In this document: piece by piece, positions 1-5,595 of the stretch
Layout: each line of letters starts with the position of its first letter
Numbering within the stretch: the stretch's first letter is position 1
NCBI GenBank assembly: GCA_003646355.1
Contig: QNFO01000063.1
Location: 1 to 6,777, forward strand
DNA from: Gammaproteobacteria bacterium
Lineage (GTDB): Bacteria; Pseudomonadota; Gammaproteobacteria; Pseudomonadales; Porticoccaceae
Length of the DNA: 6,777 bases
Direction of reading: 5' to 3'
Translations under genes and position numbers: made by a program
The notes under the pieces: model-generated
The model's input: the letters and a program-made list of their open reading frames with translations, nothing else
Told to the model about the DNA's origin: nothing
The model's database searches: none

Positions 1-1115
1 CACCTGCGGCTATTAATTGGCAAGAAACAACTATCGCCTCCGGCGACAACCTAACAACAGTTTTCAAACGCCTCGGCCTCAACGCAACTGACGTTTATTC
101 CGTCGCCAACACAAGCACCGAGCCAAAAGCCCTGCGTCGCTTGCGACCTGGCGAGCACATTGCCATCTACTTAAGCGAAGAAGGCAAGCTCGCACAGGTC
201 AAATATACGCGTTCAACACTTGAACACTACCTTTATGAGCGTGGCGATAACGGCTTCGAAGGCACAAAGGTCGTCCTCAAGCCCGATCTTATCCCGACTT
301 ACAAAACGGCCATCATTAACAACTCGCTCTCTCTCGACGCAAACAGAGCCGGCTTGAGCCAGGCCAAAATCATGGAGCTAGCCAACATCTTCGGCTGGGA
401 TATTGATTTCGCCCTCGACATTCGCAAGGGCGATGCGTTTAGCGTCCTCTATGACGAAAAGTTTTTAAACGGCGAAAAAGTGGGTAACGGAGATATCCTC
501 GCGGCAACATTCTCCAACCACGGCACAACCTTTAGTGCAGTTCGTTACATTGAGAAAGATGGCTCAATCAACTATTACACCCCCGACGGTAAGCCCATGC
601 GCAAGGCTTTTTTGCGAGCACCGCTGGACTTTACGCGCATCAGTTCAAACTTCAGTTTGCACCGCAAGCATCCCGTACATAAACGCATAAAGGCCCACAG
701 AGGTGTGGACTATGCCGCCCCGCGAGGCACCCCCGTTTATGCTGCCGGCGATGGCCGAGTTGTCGCTAGTGGCTATAGCAAGGCAAACGGCAACTACGTT
801 TTTATTCAGCACGGCGGGAAATACGTCACCAAGTACCTGCACCTGACCAAGCGCCTTACTCGCAAAGGCAAGCATGTCAGCCAGGGAAAAACCATTGGCA
901 CCGTTGGCTCAACAGGCTATGCAACCGGCCCCCACCTGCATTATGAATTTCTGGTTAATGGCGTTCACCGCAACCCTCGCACGGTGAAACTACCCGACGC
1001 CAAAACCATTGCCAAAAGTCAGCGTGACGAATTTATCGTTCAAACCGTACCGCTGCTAGACCAGCTTAACCAACGCAACGGCATGCTGATTGCTCAAGTC
1101 AATCTCCACGACTAA
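1..1115 (+). CDS. M23 peptidoglycan DD-metalloendopeptidase, MepM-like (5' end missing)
   Basis: This is the C-terminal 370 residues of a murein endopeptidase; the reading frame is open from base 3, so the true start lies left of the window. An internal TTG at 141 is not the start, because the OapA/LysM-like fold begins before it (about residues 8-70, with SGDNL and the LRPGEHI turn). A middle Csd3/MepM-like domain covers roughly residues 90-210. The M23 domain follows: HRGVD supplies zinc ligands H232 and D236, YLHL supplies the probable catalytic H280, and HLH supplies H311 (catalytic) and H313 (zinc). All key residues are present, so it should be active. Family members cut D-Ala-mDAP cross-links in the periplasm so the sacculus can expand. 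It lies 14 bases upstream of anmK on the same strand, which fits a wall-turnover pair. The signal or anchor sequence is outside the window. The family call is firm; the exact MepM orthology is inferred. Confidence 0.93.
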   Translation, partial: PAAINWQETTIASGDNLTTVFKRLGLNATDVYSVANTSTEPKALRRLRPGEHIAIYLSEEGKLAQVKYTRSTLEHYLYERGDNGFEGTKVVLKPDLIPTYKTAIINNSLSLDANRAGLSQAKIMELANIFGWDIDFALDIRKGDAFSVLYDEKFLNGEKVGNGDILAATFSNHGTTFSAVRYIEKDGSINYYTPDGKPMRKAFLRAPLDFTRISSNFSLHRKHPVHKRIKAHRGVDYAAPRGTPVYAAGDGRVVASGYSKANGNYVFIQHGGKYVTKYLHLTKRLTRKGKHVSQGKTIGTVGSTGYATGPHLHYEFLVNGVHRNPRTVKLPDAKTIAKSQRDEFIVQTVPLLDQLNQRNGMLIAQVNLHD

Positions 1116-1129
1116 AACTTACAACTTAA

Positions 1130-2263
1130 ATGAGTAAAGTATCGAGTGAGCTCTATATCGGCTTAATGTCCGGCACCAGCATGGACGGCATAGACAGCGC
1201 AATTATTGACATCTCTCATAATGGCGCAAACATAGTTGCCACTTATTGCCATCCAATCCCGAAAAACCTTCAAGAAGCCATCAAGACCTTATTTTTGCCC
1301 GGTGACGATAATATCGACGCCCTTGGAAGCGCAGATCAACAGCTCGGGGAATGCTTTGCTCAGGCGGTGAGCACCCTTTTGGAACTGGCAGGACTAGACG
1401 CAAGCGACATCACGGCGATAGGCAGCCACGGCCAAACCGTACGGCATCGTCCGCCAAACGGCGACACACCCCACCCCTTTACACTGCAAATTGGCGACCC
1501 CAATATTATCGCCGCACGCACAGGCATTACCACCGTTGCCGACTTTAGGCGTAGAGATATGGCACTTGGCGGACAAGCAGCGCCACTCGTACCCGCTTTT
1601 CACCGGGCCGTTTTCCACAGCAACAAACAAAATAGAGTCATCGTCAATATTGGCGGTATCAGCAACATCACCTTTCTACCCACAAGAGGCGAGGTGCTAG
1701 GTTTCGACACAGGTCCCGGTAACCGCTTGCTCGATGACTGGATTAAACAGCAACAGAACAAAGCCTTCGACGACTGCGGCCAATGGGCTGGCCAACACAC
1801 CAGCGACTCTCAACTACTTAAGCAATTAAAGGCCCGCCCGTTTTTACAGCGCTCGATACCGAAAAGCACCGGGCGAGAAGAATTCAACAAAGACTGGCTG
1901 GATCAGCAGCTCAAGGGCTTTGACCACCTCTCACCCGGTTGTGTACAGGCGACATTACTCGCCTTCACTGCCGAAACCATCGCCGATGCAATAAAAGCAC
2001 TACCAGCGGAGACTGATGAGATTTTCATCTGTGGTGGTGGCGCACTAAATACAACACTTATGACCAGCCTCGGCAATTTACTTAAGCCTGCAAAAGTCGA
2101 CAGCACGACCACATTGGGCATTGCACCCGAGTGGGTTGAAGCTGCCGCCTTTGCCTGGCTCGCAAGGCAAACGCTGAGAGGGCTGGCAGGTAATTTACCC
2201 GCTGTAACGGGGGCTAAAAGTTTGACTGTTCTGGGTGGAATTTATCCGGCTTATCTCACTTAG
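1130..2263 (+). CDS. anmK: Anhydro-N-acetylmuramic acid kinase
   Basis: AnmK hydrolyses the 1,6-anhydro bond of anhydro-MurNAc and phosphorylates the sugar to MurNAc-6-phosphate in the cytoplasm, returning wall fragments to metabolism. The 377-residue product is full length for the family (about 365-375). Visible signatures are the phosphate-binding MSGTSMDGID at residues 13-22, IGSHGQTVRHRP at 97-108, ADFRRRDMALGGQ at 137-149, FDTGPGN at 192-198 (D193 is the expected catalytic base), STGREEFN at 246-253, the GGGALN nucleotide-binding loop at 302-307 and the C-terminal EWVEAAAFAWLA at 334-345. GGQAAP has Ala where many homologues have Gly, a minor change. The ATG at 1130 puts the MSGTS motif at the usual distance from the N-terminus, although no clear Shine-Dalgarno sequence precedes it; translation may depend on the upstream M23 gene ending 14 bases before. 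Its stop lies 18 bases from the stop of the convergent minus-strand block. Confidence 0.97.
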   Translation: MSKVSSELYIGLMSGTSMDGIDSAIIDISHNGANIVATYCHPIPKNLQEAIKTLFLPGDDNIDALGSADQQLGECFAQAVSTLLELAGLDASDITAIGSHGQTVRHRPPNGDTPHPFTLQIGDPNIIAARTGITTVADFRRRDMALGGQAAPLVPAFHRAVFHSNKQNRVIVNIGGISNITFLPTRGEVLGFDTGPGNRLLDDWIKQQQNKAFDDCGQWAGQHTSDSQLLKQLKARPFLQRSIPKSTGREEFNKDWLDQQLKGFDHLSPGCVQATLLAFTAETIADAIKALPAETDEIFICGGGALNTTLMTSLGNLLKPAKVDSTTTLGIAPEWVEAAAFAWLARQTLRGLAGNLPAVTGAKSLTVLGGIYPAYLT

Positions 2264-2281
2264 CGGCTCGAATCCACACGG

Positions 2282-2779
2282 CTAAAAACGCACATAACCC
2301 TCTTCTTCGGTCAGCCGAGCTATTTCATCGGGACCAAATGCCACGGTACCGACAAAAGGGAAAAGACTCGCTTCATCTTGCTCGAGAAAACGTAAACGGG
2401 TTCGACAGATTTTAATATCAACCACCCGAAAGGCCGTTAGCCGCGCAGCAAGATCTATAATATTTTTGTAGCGCTTATAGTTTTCGCGGAAGAATATTTC
2501 AACTTCGGGACCATGTAATACAAGGGCGATCGGCGGGGTACTCGCCAGAAGCGGGGCACTTTCCAGATAAAAAGCCTCTGCGCGCAGCAGTGCCGCTTCG
2601 ACTTCCTCTGGCTTGTTCTGATCAATTCGAACAAGGTAGCCAGGGACGGTGCTTCGCGGAGCTTCAACCAAGGGCTTCACGCCGCCCTCGGCCAGCGTCG
2701 TTATGTGGCAGAACGCCAGTAAAAAGAATAAGGGGGCGAAACGGCTAAGCCAGACTGAAGTAAGACCTAGCCGCTGCAA
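2282..2779 (-). CDS. Small exported DsrE/YchN-like protein (hypothetical)
   Basis: I recognise a fold family but not a specific function. From the TTG at 2779 the product has 165 residues: a short basic n-region, a hydrophobic core (FAPLFFLLAF, about residues 14-23) and a possible signal-peptidase site after TLA (about residue 30). The mature part reads like the DsrE/DsrF family: a strand IALVLHGPEVEIFF (about 84-97), a helix over NIIDLAARL, the strand-loop FRVVDIKICRTRL with a single Cys at about 125, and the C-terminal pattern VGTVAFGPDEIARL plus EEGYVRF, which resembles the usual V-x-x-G-x-x-E-I-x-x-L plus GY ending. Starts are uncertain: GTG codons at 2827, 2821 and 2818 would overlap the end of erpA by about 20-29 bases and give up to 181 residues with a long charged leader. 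I prefer the TTG because it begins 19 bases after erpA and gives a normal signal peptide, but its ribosome site is weak. It is the last gene of the minus-strand block. Confidence 0.66.
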   Translation of the reverse strand: MQRLGLTSVWLSRFAPLFFLLAFCHITTLAEGGVKPLVEAPRSTVPGYLVRIDQNKPEEVEAALLRAEAFYLESAPLLASTPPIALVLHGPEVEIFFRENYKRYKNIIDLAARLTAFRVVDIKICRTRLRFLEQDEASLFPFVGTVAFGPDEIARLTEEEGYVRF

Positions 2780-2798
2780 GCGGTGTCCGCTCGTATGT

Positions 2799-3152
2799 TT
2801 AGATCGAAAACGAAGCACCACAACCACAGGTGGTCGCAGCGTTGGGATTGTTGACTACAAACCGGGAGCCTTCGAGCCCCTCGGAGTAATCAAGCTCAGC
2901 TCCTGAGAGATACTGAAAGCTCAATGAGTCGACCAGCACGGTGACCCCCTCCCGCTCAACCCGGGTGTCATCTTCAGCGACAGCCTCGTCAAAAGTAAAA
3001 CCGTACTGAAACCCGGAGCAACCACCACCAGTAACATAAACGCGTAACTTGAGGTCAGGATTGCCCTCTTCTTCAACCAGGGTCTTCACTTTATGCACAG
3101 CGCTGTTGGTCACATTAAGCGCGCTGGGGATAAAAGTTTCTGCTACTGTCAT
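2799..3152 (-). CDS. erpA: Iron-sulfur cluster insertion protein ErpA (A-type carrier)
   Basis: ErpA is a cytoplasmic A-type carrier that receives Fe-S clusters from the scaffold machinery and hands them to apo-enzymes; in E. coli it is needed for isoprenoid synthesis enzymes and respiration. The 117-residue product is the normal length (E. coli about 114). The three cluster-ligand cysteines are all present: C45 in TGGGCSGF and C109 and C111 in the TCGCGASF ending. Other family features are YGFTFDE (50-56), the [20 protein letters not shown] stretch (72-91) and FVVNNPNA (98-105). The NNPNA sequence before the CGCG, and the absence of other isc genes nearby, favour ErpA over IscA. The ATG at 3152 has a good GGAG five bases upstream. 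It follows the bactofilin gene by 87 bases, enough for its own promoter, and precedes the DsrE-like gene. Confidence 0.95.
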   Translation of the reverse strand: MTVAETFIPSALNVTNSAVHKVKTLVEEEGNPDLKLRVYVTGGGCSGFQYGFTFDEAVAEDDTRVEREGVTVLVDSLSFQYLSGAELDYSEGLEGSRFVVNNPNAATTCGCGASFSI

Positions 3153-3157
3153 TGCTA

Positions 3158-3161
3158 CTCC
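3158..3161 (-). promoter_or_regulatory. Ribosome binding site of erpA
   Basis: On the minus strand this reads GGAG, five bases before the ATG of erpA. It confirms the chosen start. Confidence 0.7.
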
Positions 3162-3188
3162 GTAATCTTCTCTGTCTTCTAAAGCTTA

Positions 3189-3198
3189 TTCGATCGAA
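3189..3198. repeat. 10-base perfect palindrome in the erpA leader
   Basis: The sequence ttcgatcgaa is its own reverse complement. It lies 37 bases upstream of the erpA ATG within the 87-base gap after the bactofilin gene. It could be an operator half-arrangement, but it does not match any regulator site that I can name with confidence, and a 10-base palindrome can occur by chance. The same gap shows no strong -35/-10 pair. Confidence 0.35.
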
Positions 3199-3239
3199 CC
3201 TGACCTTCAGTATGGGGGCAAATAAGCAAATAGCAATAC

Positions 3240-3680
3240 TTACGCTTGCCGCATGCCAGTATCACTAACCGCCTCAAGGTGGCTTGCCACCTCCGCCTTT
3301 TCTGCTTTCGGAGCTGCGCTTTCCTCTTCCTGCACAAAGCCGCCGTTGACCTGGGCACCTTTCTCAATTTCGAGTAAGGCATAGTGAATATCACCTTTGA
3401 CGACAGCCTGAGAGGCAAGTTCAACCTGCTTCGCAGCATAAATGTCGCCCTCTATTCTGCCGCTGACAATCACTACGGGGGCCCTTACCTGACCAACAAC
3501 AACACCCGTGTCGCGTATTCTTACACAGGCTTCAGCGTCATCACTGGCCGCTTCAATATTACCGTTAACCTTACCTTCAATCTCCAGGCTACCGCTAAAC
3601 TGTATCTCACCGACAATGCATGTTCCCTTGGCAATCAAGGTTGGCGTCGCCGTGCCTCGTTTTTTTTTGTCCCTGCGCAT
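3240..3680 (-). CDS. Bactofilin family cytoskeletal protein (polymer-forming)
   Basis: Bactofilins polymerise without nucleotide into filaments at the membrane and act as scaffolds, often for cell-wall enzymes or shape control. The 146-residue product has the family layout: a short basic N-terminal tail (MRRDKKKRG), a central right-handed beta-helix at about residues 15-115, and a charged, Ala/Glu-rich disordered tail at about 117-146. The beta-helix repeats are visible as recurring short strands ending in Gly: IVGEIQFSG, LEIEGKVNGNI (32-42), VVGQV, VSGRIEGDIYA (72-82), VVKGDIHYALLEIEKGAQVNGGF (93-115). The start codon overlaps the stop of the upstream DUF6776-like gene by one base, with the ribosome site inside that gene, so the two are probably translationally coupled and made in matched amounts. 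A run of nine adenines falls at codons 4-7. Family assignment is firm; the cellular role here is inferred. Confidence 0.9.
   Translation of the reverse strand: MRRDKKKRGTATPTLIAKGTCIVGEIQFSGSLEIEGKVNGNIEAASDDAEACVRIRDTGVVVGQVRAPVVIVSGRIEGDIYAAKQVELASQAVVKGDIHYALLEIEKGAQVNGGFVQEEESAAPKAEKAEVASHLEAVSDTGMRQA
3660..3668 (-). repeat. Nine-adenine tract in bactofilin codons 4-7
   Basis: The coding strand carries nine consecutive A bases, giving the end of GAC followed by three AAA lysine codons near the N-terminus. Runs of this length can promote polymerase slippage. Lysine-rich basic tails also explain it without any special function. Confidence 0.85.
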
Positions 3681-4402
3681 TACTCACCTCTACTCTTTTC
3701 GGTACGTCCTCTGGCAAAATCCCACGTCAAGACCAGCTCTTTACTACGAGACTTCTTTGCCGTGGGCCATATTTTTGCGCGAATTGACTTTGGCTGGAAA
3801 CCATCGGGCAAATGAATCACCCCTTCAATAAGCTGAAAGTATTTAAACCGACTATTGATCGGGGTCGCATCCACATCAGGATCTAATTGAGCCAATGAAT
3901 AATCCACCGCCTTACCCGCCAAGATACCGTCCAGATCAACAGAAAAGCTTACTTTCGTCGTTTTCGACAAGCCTTCCGTCTTTCGCAAGGCAAAACGGTA
4001 ACGGTAAACACCGGGCGTTTCTGTCGACCTGATCAGAAAATTGGATATTTGCAGCCCTTTATCCAAGTTATCGCTTTTCACCAGATTGCGGTAAAGGTCG
4101 AGCTCTTCCTGATAAACCGATAGTTTTCGATCAAGTACAACCACTGTCCTACGCATTTTTTCCAGAGCCTGACGATCAACTTCCGCACCCAGCTGCAGCG
4201 CTAATTGCTGATGCTCTCGCTCTGCTAGCCCTTGTGACTGCCGTTCGAAATCGACTAGAAGCTTGCGGTGAGCCGTTGCCGTCTCACCAAGGTACTCTCC
4301 ACCCAACAGAAACCCGCCTCCAACGCCGACGAGCAAAGCGAGCCCCAGCAAAACCAACAGACCTATACTGCTGTCCATCAGGCGATCTAAAAAATCTTCC
4401 AT
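3680..4402 (-). CDS. DUF6776-like single-pass membrane protein with coiled coil
   Basis: Function is unknown. The 240-residue protein begins with a short cytoplasmic-type segment, then one strongly hydrophobic Gly/Leu-rich membrane helix (about residues 12-34), then a long Gln/Glu/Arg-rich helical stretch likely to form a coiled coil (about 45-108), and a C-terminal domain of alternating strands (about 115-230) with VYRYRFALRK, VSFSVDLDG, FKYFQLIEGVIHLPDGFQPKSIRAKIWP and LVLTWDF. This layout, with this position beside argC and a bactofilin, matches the uncharacterised proteins annotated as DUF6776 in Pseudomonas-type genomes; that family name is from memory and not searched. The topology is reminiscent of PilO/FtsL-type bitopic assembly proteins, but I see no specific signature. 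The ATG at 4402 has GGAG nine bases upstream. It follows argC by 64 bases and overlaps the bactofilin start by one base, so an inner-membrane partner or anchor for the bactofilin is a reasonable inference. Confidence 0.8.
   Translation of the reverse strand: MEDFLDRLMDSSIGLLVLLGLALLVGVGGGFLLGGEYLGETATAHRKLLVDFERQSQGLAEREHQQLALQLGAEVDRQALEKMRRTVVVLDRKLSVYQEELDLYRNLVKSDNLDKGLQISNFLIRSTETPGVYRYRFALRKTEGLSKTTKVSFSVDLDGILAGKAVDYSLAQLDPDVDATPINSRFKYFQLIEGVIHLPDGFQPKSIRAKIWPTAKKSRSKELVLTWDFARGRTEKSRGE
3684..3690 (-). promoter_or_regulatory. Ribosome binding site of the bactofilin gene, inside the upstream gene
   Basis: On the minus strand this reads GAGGTGA, an excellent match to the anti-Shine-Dalgarno target, ending three bases before the ATG at 3680. 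It lies in the last codons of the DUF6776-like gene, whose TAA shares its final A with this ATG. This arrangement fixes the start and suggests re-initiation by terminating ribosomes. Confidence 0.75.
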
Positions 4403-4466
4403 TGCTTTTTACTCCGCGCGCCTGACATTCATCAATATTATTACCTTCAAACTGCAGCCTACCAAT

Positions 4467-5498
4467 TTAAGGCAGCAAAGGCGGAGCCTCAAGACCAGAA
4501 GTTTCCACTAGTCCAAACATGATATTCATGTTTTGCACCGCCTGCCCAGAAGCGCCTTTAACCAGATTATCAATAGTGGACATAACCACGACCTTGTCAC
4601 CATCTTGCGGCCTAACCACACTAATTCGGCACACATTTGAGCCTCGCACACTGCGTGTTTGCGGGTGTGCGCCCTGGGGCATCACATCGACAAAGGGCTC
4701 ATCAACGTAACGTTCTTCAAACAGAGACTGTAGATCGACACTTGTATCAAGCAGGGTGGCGTAAAGCGTCGAATGAATGCCTCGTACTATCGGCAATAAA
4801 TGCGGCACAAAGGTCAAACCGACCGGCTTACCCGCAAAAGACTCCAAGCCCTGGACGATCTCCGGCAAATGACGATGCCCCCCGGCAGCGTAGGCCTTAA
4901 AGCTATCGCTAACCTCGCTGTGTAGATTATCGATCTTGGCCTGCCGACCGGCACCACTGGCACCCGAAGCAGAATTAGCGATTAAATCACCCGGCGAAAC
5001 CAGGCCACTTTCAAGTAAGGGCAGAAAGCCCAATTGCACGCTGGTCGGATAGCAACCCGGGCAGGCGATCAAACGGGCAGAAGCTATCAGCTCACGATTC
5101 ACTTCCGGCAAACCGTAAACCGCTTCGGCGATTAATTCTGGGCAGGCATGACTCTGGCTGTACCACTTTTCCCAAAGCCGCTGATCTTTAATGCGAAAAT
5201 CCGCCGACAGGTCGATGACCCGTGCTCCGCGTTTGAGAATCTCGGGCACCATCGCCTGGGCAACACCATGGGGAGTCGCAAAAAACACCACATCAGCCTC
5301 AGCTAATTGATCGGGATCAGGCTCGGTAAAACGCAGGTCGTAATGGCCTCGCAGACTAGGGAAAAGATCAGCAACGGGTAAGCCGCTTTCACTGCGCGAG
5401 GTGATGGCCCCAACCTCCACCTCCGGATGCATGGCCAGCAAACGTAGCAATTCCACGCCGGTATAGCCGGTTCCACCTACAATACTTGCCTTTATCAC
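4467..5498 (-). CDS. argC: N-acetyl-gamma-glutamyl-phosphate reductase
   Basis: ArgC carries out the third step of arginine synthesis, reducing N-acetyl-glutamyl-phosphate to N-acetylglutamate semialdehyde with NADPH in the cytoplasm. The 343-residue product has the length of the long (type 1) enzymes. The Rossmann NADP-binding motif [14 protein letters not shown] spans residues 8-21, the catalytic cysteine is C149 in ACPGCYPT, followed by [11 protein letters not shown] (175-185), and GGHRHLPEI (206-214) carries the conserved catalytic histidine. [15 protein letters not shown] (230-244) and the C-terminal [15 protein letters not shown] (311-325) are also typical. The start is a GTG, supported by a GAGGT eight bases upstream; the nearest upstream ATG is in another frame and closes at once. 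It is the first gene of the leftward block and is divergent from the ClC gene. No obvious ArgR box is visible upstream. No other arg genes are in the window, as is common when arg genes are scattered. Confidence 0.97.
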   Translation of the reverse strand: MIKASIVGGTGYTGVELLRLLAMHPEVEVGAITSRSESGLPVADLFPSLRGHYDLRFTEPDPDQLAEADVVFFATPHGVAQAMVPEILKRGARVIDLSADFRIKDQRLWEKWYSQSHACPELIAEAVYGLPEVNRELIASARLIACPGCYPTSVQLGFLPLLESGLVSPGDLIANSASGASGAGRQAKIDNLHSEVSDSFKAYAAGGHRHLPEIVQGLESFAGKPVGLTFVPHLLPIVRGIHSTLYATLLDTSVDLQSLFEERYVDEPFVDVMPQGAHPQTRSVRGSNVCRISVVRPQDGDKVVVMSTIDNLVKGASGQAVQNMNIMFGLVETSGLEAPPLLP

Positions 5499-5506
5499 GC
5501 CCGTTT

Positions 5507-5511
5507 ACCTC
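5507..5511 (-). promoter_or_regulatory. Ribosome binding site deciding the GTG start of argC
   Basis: On the minus strand this reads GAGGT, eight bases before GTG. It supports GTG at 5498 as the start; the ATG overlapping this site is followed directly by an AGG and a TAA codon and cannot be the argC start. Confidence 0.7.
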
Positions 5512-5535
5512 ATCTTTAAACTGTGGGAACCAGCT

Positions 5536-5541
5536 ATCATA
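5536..5541 (-). promoter_or_regulatory. Possible -10 element of an argC promoter
   Basis: On the minus strand this reads TATGAT, five of six matches to the sigma-70 -10 consensus, 37 bases before the argC GTG, which would give a leader of about 30 bases. No good -35 hexamer lies 16-18 bases upstream, so the site would be weak or activator-dependent. The same bases read TATCAT rightward, so the element could instead serve the divergent ClC gene. Confidence 0.3.
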
Positions 5542-5595
5542 CCGCAACCTGACCCCATGCTATGCTCGCTGGCATCGTGGTTAACACAATAATAT

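Noticed and set aside
141..1115. M23 peptidase starting at the internal TTG (141)
   Set aside because: The same frame is open to the window edge and encodes the beginning of the OapA/LysM-like domain, so the TTG is an internal leucine codon.
2264..2340. Possible terminators between the convergent anmK and DsrE-like genes
   Set aside because: TTAGC and GCTAA can pair around a 16-base loop, and TCGG/CCGA forms a short stem at about 2308-2320, but stems are only 4-5 base pairs and no U-tract follows on either strand.
3384..3831. Plus-strand open frames across the bactofilin and the end of the DUF6776-like gene
   Set aside because: They run antisense to two well-supported minus-strand genes, lack credible ribosome sites and show no family features.
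4403..4466. Promoter for the DUF6776-like gene in the 64-base gap after argC
   Set aside because: On the minus strand TTGGTA and an AT-rich TAATAATATT lie about 16-19 bases apart, but hexamer matches are only 3-4 of 6 each and do not stand out from chance.
5499..5595. ArgR operator in the argC/ClC divergent region
   Set aside because: I found no TGAAT-type half sites with the inverted spacing expected of an ARG box.
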